Assembly (NCBI RefSeq): GCF_004348265.1
Contig: NZ_SMNT01000006.1
Span: 1-64,000, forward strand
Source of the DNA: Methylobacterium segetis
Lineage (GTDB): Bacteria > Pseudomonadota > Alphaproteobacteria > Rhizobiales > Beijerinckiaceae
DNA length: 64,000 bases
Reading direction: 5' to 3'
The notes beneath the pieces were generated by a model. It ran no database searches. It saw only the letters and a list, made by a program, of their open reading frames with translations, and was not told the DNA's origin. The translations under genes were made by a program, and so were the position numbers. This document shows positions 43,546 to 50,639 of this stretch, in pieces. The first letter of the stretch is position 1; each line of letters begins with the position of its first letter.

Positions 43546-44085
43546 TCATCGCGTTGCCTCCGGCGAGAGGCTGGCGAGCTTGTCGCAGCTGATTGGCAAG
43601 TAGCGTCCGGCGCTGAAGCCCTCGCGGTCGATGTTGGTCATGGCGCAGAGTGCGGCCGCGATCGAGAAGAGGCAGCGCTCAGCGCGATCCTGGCTCGCAG
43701 CGCAGATCTCGTAGGAGGATCCGTTCGCCGCTAGGTCGACCGCGTCAAAGGCCACCGCAATCTGAGCGAGCATGCCGGCTGGGGTCGACGCCCGGGCGAA
43801 GCTGATCGCCATTTCCAACTCATTGATGTGACGCAAGGCAACGTCGATCATCGGCCGGAACGCGTCCCGATTGGCAGGCGTGCTCCGCTCATCCCATTTG
43901 TCATGCTCCACCCAGGCCTGCTCGAGCATTTCGCCCAGCTTGCCAGCTGTGCAGATCTGCGGGGCATCCGCCGCTGCACTCCCTTGTATCGCGCGAGCAG
44001 CTGAGGCTCGCGATGCCCTGACGCGCTGCTTGAGACCTCCCCTCTCCCGATCGGGAGAGGGTGGCGTCTTCTGTGCTGCGTTCAT
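43546..44085 (-). CDS. Unknown island protein, 179 residues
   Basis: The start at 44085 has GGGAGG 6 nt upstream; an ATG five codons earlier is less well placed. The protein has a basic Ser/Arg-rich head and a helical body with several Cys. No known domain seen. It is the second gene of a leftward pair starting at 44360, close to attL. Confidence 0.6.
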   Translation of the reverse strand: MNAAQKTPPSPDRERGGLKQRVRASRASAARAIQGSAAADAPQICTAGKLGEMLEQAWVEHDKWDERSTPANRDAFRPMIDVALRHINELEMAISFARASTPAGMLAQIAVAFDAVDLAANGSSYEICAASQDRAERCLFSIAAALCAMTNIDREGFSAGRYLPISCDKLASLSPEATR

Positions 44086-44096
44086 GCCGGCCTCCC

Positions 44097-44360
44097 TCAC
44101 GCGATCGGCAGGAAGCCGTAGGCGAACGTGCCGCCGGCGATGATCAGAACGACGGCGACGAGTTCGCCGGCCGCGTCGAGGAAACGCGGGGCGCGGACGT
44201 GGGCGGTGTCAGGGCGGTCGGCCCGAATGACAGGCCAGTGCTCGGCGGCCTCGCCGGCCCCATCCTCCAGCTCAGGGAATGGCCTGGCGTAAACAGCGGC
44301 GAAAGGCGAGCGGGAGCGTTCGCCGGCGCGCGCCGGTGCTGTAGAATTGCGGGTAGCCAT
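44097..44360 (-). CDS. Small protein with C-terminal membrane segment
   Basis: An 87-residue protein with a polar first 65 residues and a C-terminal hydrophobic helix (ELVAVVLIIAGGTFAYGFLPIA), so probably tail-anchored in the inner membrane. GAGG precedes the ATG. It ends 11 nt before the next leftward gene. Its promoter is probably the TTGACA-containing site at 44432-44460. Confidence 0.6.
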   Translation of the reverse strand: MATRNSTAPARAGERSRSPFAAVYARPFPELEDGAGEAAEHWPVIRADRPDTAHVRAPRFLDAAGELVAVVLIIAGGTFAYGFLPIA

Positions 44361-44431
44361 GTGGTGATCCTCGTCAGATGCACGTGGTCAGGGCCGGAGG
44401 GAGGTTGCAGCTTCCCTTCAGCCTGTTTTCA

Positions 44432-44470
44432 TGTTTAAATGTAGTCGATTTACCTGTCAACTACATTTAA
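44432..44470. promoter_or_regulatory. Operator: 11-bp inverted repeat with embedded minus-strand promoter
   Basis: TTAAATGTAGT (44435-44445) and ACTACATTTAA (44460-44470) are perfect inverted repeats 14 bp apart in an AT-rich patch. On the minus strand TTGACA (44460-44455) with TAAACA 17 bp on could drive the leftward pair. The right arm ends at the A of the ATG of the ribbon-helix-helix gene. Likely auto-repression of both directions by that protein. Confidence 0.6.
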
Positions 44471-44649
44471 TGCGCGAAATGGGCAGACCTCCGCTAACCA
44501 CCCCGAAGAGCCTGCCCGTGTCGGTGCGCCTCCCGCCCGATGTGAAGGGCGCCGCTGAGATCGCGGCTAAGGAGGACACGCGCTCGTTGTCCAGCCTGAT
44601 CGAGAAAGTGCTCACCGAGCACCTGAAGGCGAAGGGCTATCTGAAATGA
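44470..44649 (+). CDS. Small ribbon-helix-helix-type regulator
   Basis: A 59-residue protein with a beta-strand (VSVRLPPDVK), helix, turn and second helix (SLSSLIEKVLTEHLK), the CopG/Arc pattern. The start could also be the ATG at 44479; neither has a good ribosome site, so a leaderless message is possible. It overlaps the next gene as ATGA. An 11-bp inverted repeat lies directly upstream. Confidence 0.65.
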   Translation: MREMGRPPLTTPKSLPVSVRLPPDVKGAAEIAAKEDTRSLSSLIEKVLTEHLKAKGYLK

Positions 44650-44852
44650 CGCCCATAGCGGATCGGAACTGCGAGGCCTGCGGTGGCGAGGGATCGGTCC
44701 TCTGCGAGCCTTGCACGGGCGAAGGCCTGTTCATGGGCGTCGATGGGGAGATGCACGCCTGCAATTCCTGCGGCGGCGCTGGACGATCCATTTGCAAGGC
44801 TTGCGATGGTACCGGGTCTGAGCACCTGAACTTGAAGGGTAATCTAAAATGA
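44646..44852 (+). CDS. Stand-alone DnaJ-type zinc-finger mini-protein
   Basis: In 68 residues there are four CxxCxGxG units (CEACGGEG, CEPCTGEG, CNSCGGAG, CKACDGTG), the cysteine-rich zinc module of DnaJ without its J-domain or substrate-binding domain. It should bind two zinc ions and may act in protein binding. It is coupled by ATGA overlaps to both neighbours in the three-gene unit. Confidence 0.8.
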   Translation: MTPIADRNCEACGGEGSVLCEPCTGEGLFMGVDGEMHACNSCGGAGRSICKACDGTGSEHLNLKGNLK

Positions 44853-45199
44853 ATTCGGCTGGCGCACACAAATCCGATCGCATCGGCAAAGTTCTTCACC
44901 TGAGTAGCGCCCTTGCCGACCAGATCCTCATGGCGCGGCTCGAGGACCGCCCGGTGCAGACTTATGAAATCTCTGCGCTCGTGAAGGCGGCTCGGCTATT
45001 GGAGGAGCACGGCGAGCCTTGGCCGCCGTTGCTCACTCAAGTGCTGTGCGAACTGTCGGGAGCGATGGACAAGGGCCTGTCCGAAAGCAGTGAAGCCTTG
45101 CCTGAACAGTTTCTGGAGCAACGCGGGACCACCGTTCCGGAGCCGCCGGATGACGCCCGCGGCATGCGGCGCTTCCTGGGTCTGCTGAAGAAGGACTGA
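44849..45199 (+). CDS. Unknown helical protein, third gene of the RHH unit
   Basis: 116 residues, mostly helical (LADQILMARLEDRPVQTYEI, LVKAARLLEEHG), with a Pro-rich C-terminal third. No known domain recognised. It starts inside the stop of the zinc mini-protein gene (ATGA), so it is made together with it. Confidence 0.65.
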   Translation: MNSAGAHKSDRIGKVLHLSSALADQILMARLEDRPVQTYEISALVKAARLLEEHGEPWPPLLTQVLCELSGAMDKGLSESSEALPEQFLEQRGTTVPEPPDDARGMRRFLGLLKKD

Positions 45200-45404
45200 C
45201 GGGGCCGGTGCTATCCCTGTCGAAGCAGGGCGCGTGGCTAGTTTTCGGTGAGCTAAAACTGTTCAGCCTGAAGCAGTTTCACCATTCCATAAGAGCAAAA
45301 TATGCTCAGGAAAATGCTTCTTTACCCTACGTTCGTTCGTGATAAGTTCGTTGCACTGACAAGCATAGGTTGACAGTTTCGCCAAATGTTCCGCCGCTTC
45401 CTAC

Positions 45405-45617
45405 GTGGGTAGCTCTTCGAGTAAAGCGACGATATGGCAGCATTTAAAGCGAGAAGGCGATGAGGCAGAAGCCGAACGCGATGATGGCTGTTTGCCCGTT
45501 GATCCGCCCCCCCCAGCGCTGATCATGCCGGCCGCTCTCCCACCTTCAACTGAGCAGCAGTGCGGTGCTTTGGAGCTGCGAGCTATTCGCGAATATGGAT
45601 CCTGCGTCGCACATTAG
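45405..45617 (+). CDS. Doubtful small gene
   Basis: A 70-codon frame from a GTG with an acidic/charged first half (LKREGDEAEAERDD) and a Pro run. No ribosome site of note and no known relatives recognised. Kept only because nothing else occupies the stretch. Confidence 0.22.
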   Translation: MGSSSSKATIWQHLKREGDEAEAERDDGCLPVDPPPPALIMPAALPPSTEQQCGALELRAIREYGSCVAH

Positions 45618-45698
45618 ACTAAAGTAGCATACCGAATGCCGTGATTCCCGGCATGTTTGTGAGGCGATCCTCGATCGCAACAACGCAGACTGACTTCG

Positions 45699-45732
45699 CC
45701 CGCCAGCTCCCCAGGCTGAGCGGGATTTTCTT
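45699..45732 (+). terminator. Terminator-like hairpin, island
   Basis: CCCGC (45699-45703) pairs with GCGGG (45720-45724), with inner AGC/GCT pairing, followed by ATTTTCTT. It is the first of a series of plus-strand hairpins. Confidence 0.5.
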
Positions 45733-45734
45733 GC

Positions 45735-45751
45735 TCACCTGCCGCAGGTGA
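45735..45751. promoter_or_regulatory. 17-bp perfect palindrome, candidate operator
   Basis: TCACCTGC-C-GCAGGTGA, an 8-1-8 palindrome, lies directly after a terminator and about 75 bp before the next one. The size fits a dimeric repressor site. Confidence 0.4.
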
Positions 45752-45826
45752 CCTGAACCTTCAGTTCTGCCAGTGTGACTGCATGGCCAGCCGCATCGCA
45801 CCGCGGCTGGCTGTCGTTCCAAACTC

Positions 45827-45860
45827 AGCCCGCCCGGTTCGCCGCGGCGGGCTTCTTTGT
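45827..45860 (+). terminator. Terminator-like hairpin, island
   Basis: AGCCCGCC (45827-45834) pairs perfectly with GGCGGGCT (45846-45853), 11-nt loop, then TCTTTGT. Because it sits inside the longer open frame starting at 45783, that upstream start is unlikely. Confidence 0.6.
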
Positions 45861-45923
45861 ATTCGGATGTACAGTCCTGAAATCGGCCATCGGACCGCCG
45901 AAATTACAGCCTCAGAAGTCCAG

Positions 45924-46154
45924 ATGATCTCTGCCTCTCAGCCTCTCCGCTCGCCGCAAGAGCGAACGGTCGAAATGATGCTGTTCCTGTTGGCTCAGAA
46001 CGCGCGGCCGAGTTGGCGCGACTGGTATGAGGCGGTCGACGACATGTTCGGCGAGTTCAGCGAGCCTGAGAAGCATCGGATGGTTGAGGCTGGGATTGCG
46101 CTGATGGAGCGCCGCCTGAAATCGGCACATGTGCCGCGCCTACAGGCGGCCTGA
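45924..46154 (+). CDS. Small helical island protein
   Basis: From the ATG at 45924 the frame encodes 76 residues, an amphipathic helical protein (VEMMLFLLAQNARPSWRDWYEAVDDMF, in part; AGIALMERRLK). An ATG at 45867 is an alternative. Starts before the terminator at 45827 are rejected. No known domain. Confidence 0.5.
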   Translation: MISASQPLRSPQERTVEMMLFLLAQNARPSWRDWYEAVDDMFGEFSEPEKHRMVEAGIALMERRLKSAHVPRLQAA

Positions 46155-46335
46155 ACCGGCGCGGCAGAGGTCGGTAGAAGACGCTGTTCATGCGCCACGC
46201 ACTTCACTTTTGCGAAGGCTGCGGCCGGCGAGGGGTAGAGGGTGCGGCGGTTGGCTTCGACATCCGACATAACCTCGCCGACAAAGCTTTCGCTGGGCAG
46301 CCCCACTGAGACCCATCGCATCGTGAGACCGTTAG

Positions 46336-46368
46336 AACCTCGCAGCCTCTGGGTTGCGGGGTTTCTCT
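46336..46368 (+). terminator. Terminator-like hairpin, island
   Basis: AACCTCGCA (46336-46344) pairs with TGCGGGGTT (46355-46363) with one G-U pair, followed by TCTCT. Confidence 0.55.
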
Positions 46369-46529
46369 TGCCACGCTTCACCTGCGTGAAGGTCTGGCCG
46401 GTAGCCCTTGGCATAGTGGCAGGGCTGGAGAACTTCCTCCAAAAGCCTCTCCGGTGCGGCCTCGCCGATCGTTGTATCCCCTCTGTCGACGGGGCCGCTT
46501 TGCCCTTTCAATGGTGATGCTCAGCACTC

Positions 46530-46561
46530 GCCCCGCAGCCTTACGGCTCGCGGGGCTTCTT
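46530..46561 (+). terminator. Terminator-like hairpin, island
   Basis: GCCCCGC-AGCC pairs with GGCT-c-GCGGGGC (loop TTAC), followed by TTCTT. Confidence 0.6.
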
Positions 46562-46622
46562 GCGTCTGGCGCTTGGCATGCCATCATGCCATCGAGAGCG
46601 CGCCCCCTCGCTCGCTCTCACC

Positions 46623-46664
46623 TGAGCCCGCCCGGCTTCCCGTCCCCTCGCCGTGGCGGGCTCA
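46623..46664. repeat. 10-bp perfect inverted repeat, island
   Basis: TGAGCCCGCC (46623-46632) and GGCGGGCTCA (46655-46664), 22-nt spacer, no T-tract. It shares the CCCGCC/GGCGGG core with the hairpin at 45827. Confidence 0.55.
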
Positions 46665-46737
46665 GTCGTGCTTGGGGCAATGCCATGCAGTCCGCCGCGG
46701 CGAGCACAAATTTGCTCGCCGCGACAGTCTCCCTTGA

Positions 46738-47670
46738 TCAGCGACGCGTGAGTGCGCGGACCGTTGCGGTCGGCCCTGCCTGGATGGCCTTGACGGCCGC
46801 GGTCGCCAAGACGGCAGGCAAGCTCTTGTCCTTGACCTTAGTGTTCAGATACTTCGGAAGCCCTTCCCGCAGGTACTTTTCGCGCAACCACTTCTTGAAG
46901 TAGCCAAGGGCTGCATCGGGATAGCAGTGCGCCTGCTGCGGATTGGAGGCGGACTGCGGGTAGGTGTCCGGAAAGTAGTGAAGATACGGGCGGCGCTCAC
47001 CGAAACTGTCAGCGAGCTTCGCATCCCTCCAGTGCTTGCCCCACACGCATCCAATGCTTCCATCGGGCACGAAATGCGATCCCAGCACCACACCTTCGCG
47101 GATGAGAGCAAGCTGGATGCCTGCCGACTCCTTGAAGATGCTGAAATACCCATCCGGCACGTTCTCCCAGTTCAGATCAATGCGATCGTGGAACTGGGAC
47201 CAAATCGCCTGCTTAGCGGCATCGGGGTCGTATCCAACCCGCGCGTAGATGAAGCTCCGGAACGTCTTTCGAGCAAGCAGGCGATAGTTGTCGACGGCAT
47301 GCTGCGAGGGCGGCTTGGCCTCGAAGGCGTAGTATTCCAGGAACGCCATGCAGATGAGGTCGCTGAAAGCGTGGTGGATGACGCCATCCCGCTTGACCGG
47401 GATGTACGGCGTTGTACCCGTGAAGCCCTGCTCGGCCAGAGTGGCCTTAATCCGAGCGACGCGCGGCATCGGCGGATCGTCATTCCAGCCGTTCGCGATG
47501 CGGAGGATGTTCGTGTGCTCGACCCCGCACATCCGAGCAAGACCGCGCAGCGTGAGGTAGGGCGTGCCGTCGCTGAGGACGCCCATTCCGACGCCATCAA
47601 TCTCGACTTCCTTAGCGATCTCAAGCGGAAGCTCCCCCTGCGCGGGGGCGGTGACCGAATTCGTACTCAT
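46738..47670 (-). CDS. BstA-like abortive-infection (phage defence) protein
   Basis: The ATG at 47670 (AGGAC upstream) gives 310 residues. From memory it resembles BstA, a family of prophage-encoded proteins that stop replication of incoming phages by abortive infection: an N-terminal KilA-N-like part (EVEIDGVGMGVLSDGTPYLT, GLARMCGVEH, FLEYYAFEA, FRSFIYARVGY), then WGKHWRD, FPDTYPQSASNPQ, YPDAALGYFKKWLRE and KVKDKSLPA. BstA loci carry a short DNA element (aba) that makes the owner immune. Here a hairpin-rich 283-bp leader lies directly upstream. Assignment is by remembered family pattern, not by search. Confidence 0.68.
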   Translation of the reverse strand: MSTNSVTAPAQGELPLEIAKEVEIDGVGMGVLSDGTPYLTLRGLARMCGVEHTNILRIANGWNDDPPMPRVARIKATLAEQGFTGTTPYIPVKRDGVIHHAFSDLICMAFLEYYAFEAKPPSQHAVDNYRLLARKTFRSFIYARVGYDPDAAKQAIWSQFHDRIDLNWENVPDGYFSIFKESAGIQLALIREGVVLGSHFVPDGSIGCVWGKHWRDAKLADSFGERRPYLHYFPDTYPQSASNPQQAHCYPDAALGYFKKWLREKYLREGLPKYLNTKVKDKSLPAVLATAAVKAIQAGPTATVRALTRR

Positions 47671-47953
47671 TGAGCTTTTGTCCTTATACATCAGAGCTTT
47701 AGGGTGGTGCTCTGTAGTTGCCACTGGTCCGTTTTTTTGTCGGAATGGCTGGACAAGCTCACGAGAACGTGGAAATGATCTCGGCGTGCAGAGCGGGTCC
47801 GGCCATGCCGGCACCCCTTGAGAGGCCACCGTGGTTTGCTCCACGGTGGCTTTTCTCATGGAGAACGCCAAGCTTAACGCAGATGGGCGCTCTTCACAAA
47901 TTGCAAAGGTTGCAGCACGTCGCGCGCCCGAGATGTGCGGTCTTTGCAACATC
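47671..47953. promoter_or_regulatory. Hairpin-rich leader upstream of the BstA-like gene
   Basis: Two hairpins stand in tandem: GGGTCCGGC-CAT-GCCGGCACCC (47795-47816, one bulge) and a perfect 10-bp stem GCCACCGTGG/CCACGGTGGC with loop TTTGCT (47825-47850), followed on the plus strand by TTTTCTC, a full terminator shape. A run of seven T (47730-47737) lies nearer the gene. The stretch separates the BstA-like gene from the minus-strand genes before it and is the natural place for its promoter or self-immunity element. Confidence 0.5.
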
Positions 47954-48184
47954 TTACATCACACCGCGCATCATCGCTGGGCACCGCCGCCACTTCGGCA
48001 GCGCCTTCGTACCACCCCGCTCAGCCAGTCCGCGCCGCTCCAGCGCCTCGCAGATCCGCGCAGCCGCCTCGGCGCGGGTTCGCGTCGGCAACTCTGCCCG
48101 GCGCGCAATCACGCTCAGCGTGGCGAACTCGTCGGTGAGCGCCGCCAACACCTTGCGGGCCTGGATCGGAAGCGGACCTCTCAC
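47954..48184 (-). CDS. Small winged-helix-like protein
   Basis: 76 residues with the pattern of a winged helix (KVLAALTDEFATLSVIARRAELPTRT, ICEALERRGLAERGG). Probably DNA-binding. Its ATG overlaps the stop of the preceding zinc-ribbon gene (ATGA). Confidence 0.62.
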   Translation of the reverse strand: MRGPLPIQARKVLAALTDEFATLSVIARRAELPTRTRAEAAARICEALERRGLAERGGTKALPKWRRCPAMMRGVM

Positions 48185-48522
48185 TGATCAGTCGCGCTGC
48201 CTGTCGGAGGCGGCTGCGATAGGCCCTGCGCCTTCCAGCGCCAGCCGCCCGACCAGTCCGGATAGCTTTCGATCCGACGTCCGCCGCAGGCCGTGCACCG
48301 GCAGCGCAACGCCACGTCCGGCACGTACTCGTCGGGGCGGAGCCGCTCGAACGGAATCAGCGCCTCGTGATTGCAGGCGCACTTCACGGTGATACCGCGG
48401 GCTCCGTTCTGGCGCGCGTTGGCGACCGTGGCCGGCTCGCACTCCCGGCCCTCCACGTCGTAGCTCCGGCGCGGGTTGCGGAGGCGGCGCGGGACGGATG
48501 GACCTCTGCCGATCGCGCGCAT
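48181..48522 (-). CDS. Small zinc-ribbon-like protein
   Basis: The start at 48522 follows GTGAGG and gives 113 residues; an upstream ATG at 48576 adds a very basic stretch and overlaps the preceding gene. CACNH and CRCTACGGRR supply Cys/His pairs fit for one zinc. A conserved-looking basic N-terminus suggests nucleic acid binding. Phage-type small gene of unknown role. Confidence 0.58.
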   Translation of the reverse strand: MRAIGRGPSVPRRLRNPRRSYDVEGRECEPATVANARQNGARGITVKCACNHEALIPFERLRPDEYVPDVALRCRCTACGGRRIESYPDWSGGWRWKAQGLSQPPPTGSATDQ

Positions 48523-48538
48523 GGCCTCACCACTTCGC

Positions 48539-48796
48539 CTAGGGCGCCGTGCCCTGCGCCTCGTCGCGCTCTGCACGAAGCTGCATCAGAGCTAGCTCGA
48601 AGTCTGAGATCTCAACGACCCTGGCCGCCGCAAGCCGCGCCTCGTTTCTCGACAGACGGCCGGTGTGGGCGATCTGATCAGGATCCTCGGTGAAGAACAG
48701 GTGCCCGATAGCGAGGCCGTTCGCATCCTCGATGCGGTAGGCATCCTCGAGTTCGACGACGCGCCAGGGCGGTACAAAGCGGATTGGGTCGGTCAT
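48539..48796 (-). CDS. Conserved small alphaproteobacterial protein
   Basis: 85 residues opening with RFVPPWRVVELEDAYRIEDANG, a pattern I recall from many small proteins of Rhizobiales chromosomes and mobile elements; function unknown. The stop of the preceding 35-residue gene overlaps its start as ATGA. Confidence 0.75.
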   Translation of the reverse strand: MTDPIRFVPPWRVVELEDAYRIEDANGLAIGHLFFTEDPDQIAHTGRLSRNEARLAAARVVEISDFELALMQLRAERDEAQGTAP

Positions 48797-48900
48797 AGGC
48801 GCAGCCAGAACAACATCATACCGCTGAGAGACAGAGCGGCCAAAATGATCGCCCTGAGCGGGATCAACCCTGCATCCCGCTTGACGTTCAGATCCTTCAC
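48793..48900 (-). CDS. 35-residue membrane peptide (second of two)
   Basis: GTG start at 48900 with CGGAGA upstream. A basic head (MKDLNVKRDAG) is followed by one hydrophobic helix (IILAALSLSGMMLFWL). It ends with an ATGA overlap into the 85-residue gene. Tight coupling on the same strand supports it in spite of the size. Confidence 0.55.
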   Translation of the reverse strand: MKDLNVKRDAGLIPLRAIILAALSLSGMMLFWLRL

Positions 48901-48925
48901 CGAGTCTCCGGCCGGGCCAGCTCGG

Positions 48926-49033
48926 TCATTGCGGAACGCAAGTTTCCAGAGCGACGACGAGGCCCATCACGGTGATTGCGACAGCGCCAGCGATGACGAT
49001 CGCGCCAAACGGGCTTTGGTGGAGCGGCAGCAT
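48926..49033 (-). CDS. 35-residue membrane peptide (first of two)
   Basis: ATG at 49033 with GGAGAAG upstream; one hydrophobic segment (FGAIVIAGAVAITVMGLVVAL) and a late Cys. Its start overlaps the stop of the 87-residue gene as TGATG. The function is unknown; size and shape resemble phage-encoded holin-like or host-modulating peptides. Confidence 0.55.
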   Translation of the reverse strand: MLPLHQSPFGAIVIAGAVAITVMGLVVALETCVPQ

Positions 49034-49296
49034 CACCGCTTCTCCGGCCGGGCCAACCAGATTGCAGTTCGCACCGCGGACCGCTTCAAGCCATCGCTTG
49101 CCGAGCTGTCCGCCAGCACGTCCGAGGCCCATCGATTGCTGCTGATCGCGACGGCAAGATCGAGCTCGTGACTCTCTCCAAAGGCGAAGAGGGTCGTTGC
49201 CGGATCGGCCATGTAGGCATCGACAGCGGCGCTTACCGCATCGTCGGAGAGGGTGTTCTCTTTCACCAGATCGCCGATTGTGGGTTGCTCAGCCAC
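49033..49296 (-). CDS. Unknown 87-residue island protein
   Basis: GTG start at 49296 with GGGAG about 10 nt upstream. An acidic, Ala-rich helical protein without recognised domain. It overlaps the previous gene by 8 nt and the next by 1 nt. Confidence 0.58.
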   Translation of the reverse strand: MAEQPTIGDLVKENTLSDDAVSAAVDAYMADPATTLFAFGESHELDLAVAISSNRWASDVLADSSASDGLKRSAVRTAIWLARPEKR

Positions 49297-49462
49297 GCTG
49301 TCGCTCCCTTGCCAGCGCTCTCAGCGCTTCGGCGTACAGATCCACCGCGCCGGGAGGCACGATGAAGCCTTCCAGACGCCCTTCCTCCGCGCGGTCAGCG
49401 ATCTCGCGCAACTCGCTCACGGTGTAGCTGGTGATACGGCGGGGCGGTGCCTTCGTAGTCAT
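49289..49462 (-). CDS. Unknown 57-residue island protein
   Basis: ATG at 49462, stop inside the start region of the 87-residue gene. The sequence (ITSYTVSELREIADRAEEGR, VPPGAVDLYAEALRALARER) is helical and well behaved. No strong ribosome site; the support is the coupled layout. Confidence 0.5.
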   Translation of the reverse strand: MTTKAPPRRITSYTVSELREIADRAEEGRLEGFIVPPGAVDLYAEALRALARERQRG

Positions 49463-49523
49463 GCCGCGAGGATAGGGCTCACCACCGAAAATCCCAGGTC
49501 GAGGATGCCGGCCGAATGGCCCT

Positions 49524-50639
49524 TCACGTCACCGCCTCCGGCTTCGCCTGGCTCGCGCCGAGGTCGTAGAAGCCGTCGTTCTCCTTGGCGTTTGCGTAGC
49601 GCTGCTCCCAGGCCAGCCGGTTCACCATCTCGATCGTCGTGACGGTGCCAGCGTTCGCATCCTGCATGTACGTGTAGGCCGCCAGCTTCAGCACCTCGGT
49701 CCCGCTCTCGGTCGGGAACAGCATGGGGCTCTTCACCGACACAGCGTCGCTCGGCTCCCAGAGCCCGCCGATCCCAGGGCGTAGCCAGCCCTTGTAGGTG
49801 AGGCTGAGCTGCAGAGCGAAAGATTGCAGGACCTGAGCCTCCCAATTCGTCCGCAGCTGCGCGCCGCGCTCGTCCAATGGCATCTCGGCGATGATCTTCT
49901 GGACCGCGCCAGGGGTGCCGCCGGGGACCGTGGCCTTCGCCTGTACCTCGGAGGCCTTCTTGCCGGATAGGCTGTCGGAACCGGGCTGCTGAGCGCCGAT
50001 GATAAGCGCCTCAACCGCAAGATGGCGCAGCTGGCAGGTCGCTGCGAGGATGTTCTCGCCTTCGACAAAGCGCGCGACCTTGTCGGCGGTCTTCGGCCCG
50101 GCCACGAGGTTGCCCTTGGCATCGGCATAGAAGAACAGACCGCGCTGCTTGCAGAGCCGCGCGATCAGATCGAAGGGCGTCTCACCGTAGCGAACCATGA
50201 CGTTCGGGAAGGGCTGATCCCAGCCGTCAGGGCCGTTCTGCACCCGGAAGCTCAGGCCGTAGGGCTTCAGCACTGCGTTTGCGATGGCGTCGAGCTTGTA
50301 ACCTCGGTACTGGCCCGTCCCGCCGTTGATGCTGGCCTCGGTGATGAGGCCGGCCTTGCCGTAGCCGACGAGCTGCACCGCGTGCCGGTTGGCGTCGTAA
50401 GCCGCCTGCCGGTCGCGGATGTAGCCTCTCTCGATGACGTTGTAGCCAGCCAAGACGATGTCGACCCGATCGCCCGGGGCAAGCCGCAGCTCCTTGATCG
50501 CGCTGGGCTCCGCGCAGACCAAGCGTAAGCGGCGGAGCCATCCCTCAGTGCGGAAGTCCTGTTGCACCTCGACGGAGATCCAGTTGCGGTAGACGCCGCC
50601 CTTGGTCCGGACTTCGCAGATGAGTTCGGGATCAGCCAC
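49524..50639 (-). CDS. Phage baseplate hub protein (Mu gp44-like)
   Basis: The GTG at 50639 with AGGAGG 5 nt upstream gives 371 residues. The domain order fits the Mu gpP/gp44 hub of contractile tails: an N-terminal beta domain (WISVEVQQDFRTEGWLRRLRL), LRLAPGDRVDIVLAG, the YNVIERGYIRDRQAAYDANRH loop in part, then RYGETPFDLIARLCKQRGLFF and YADAKGNLVAGP. No other tail gene lies nearby, so it is either a relic of a prophage or a satellite gene that acts on a helper phage tail. Confidence 0.8.
   Translation of the reverse strand: MADPELICEVRTKGGVYRNWISVEVQQDFRTEGWLRRLRLVCAEPSAIKELRLAPGDRVDIVLAGYNVIERGYIRDRQAAYDANRHAVQLVGYGKAGLITEASINGGTGQYRGYKLDAIANAVLKPYGLSFRVQNGPDGWDQPFPNVMVRYGETPFDLIARLCKQRGLFFYADAKGNLVAGPKTADKVARFVEGENILAATCQLRHLAVEALIIGAQQPGSDSLSGKKASEVQAKATVPGGTPGAVQKIIAEMPLDERGAQLRTNWEAQVLQSFALQLSLTYKGWLRPGIGGLWEPSDAVSVKSPMLFPTESGTEVLKLAAYTYMQDANAGTVTTIEMVNRLAWEQRYANAKENDGFYDLGASQAKPEAVT

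Larger units (their letters stand above)
45200..45923. other. Gene-poor, AT-richer island segment with two terminators and a palindrome
   Basis: No convincing gene across 724 bp apart from a doubtful 70-codon frame. The first 200 bp are unusually AT-rich for this genome and hold a TTGACA (45370-45375) without a clear -10 box. Two plus-strand terminator-like hairpins and one 17-bp palindrome lie between 45699 and 45860, compatible with a short untranslated RNA. Confidence 0.5.
46155..46737. other. 583 bp without a supported gene, three hairpins
   Basis: Both strands lack a convincing gene. A minus-strand frame (about 46331 to 46155) has some coding-like character but runs into low-complexity sequence antisense to the 45924 gene. 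Three strong hairpins (46336, 46530, 46623) divide the stretch into pieces of 95-200 bp, as expected for tandem short RNAs or successive attenuators. Confidence 0.5.

Noticed and set aside
45995..46414. Minus-strand gene over 45995-46414
   Set aside because: Mostly antisense to the better 45924 gene; low-complexity Ser/Arg-rich product without ribosome site.
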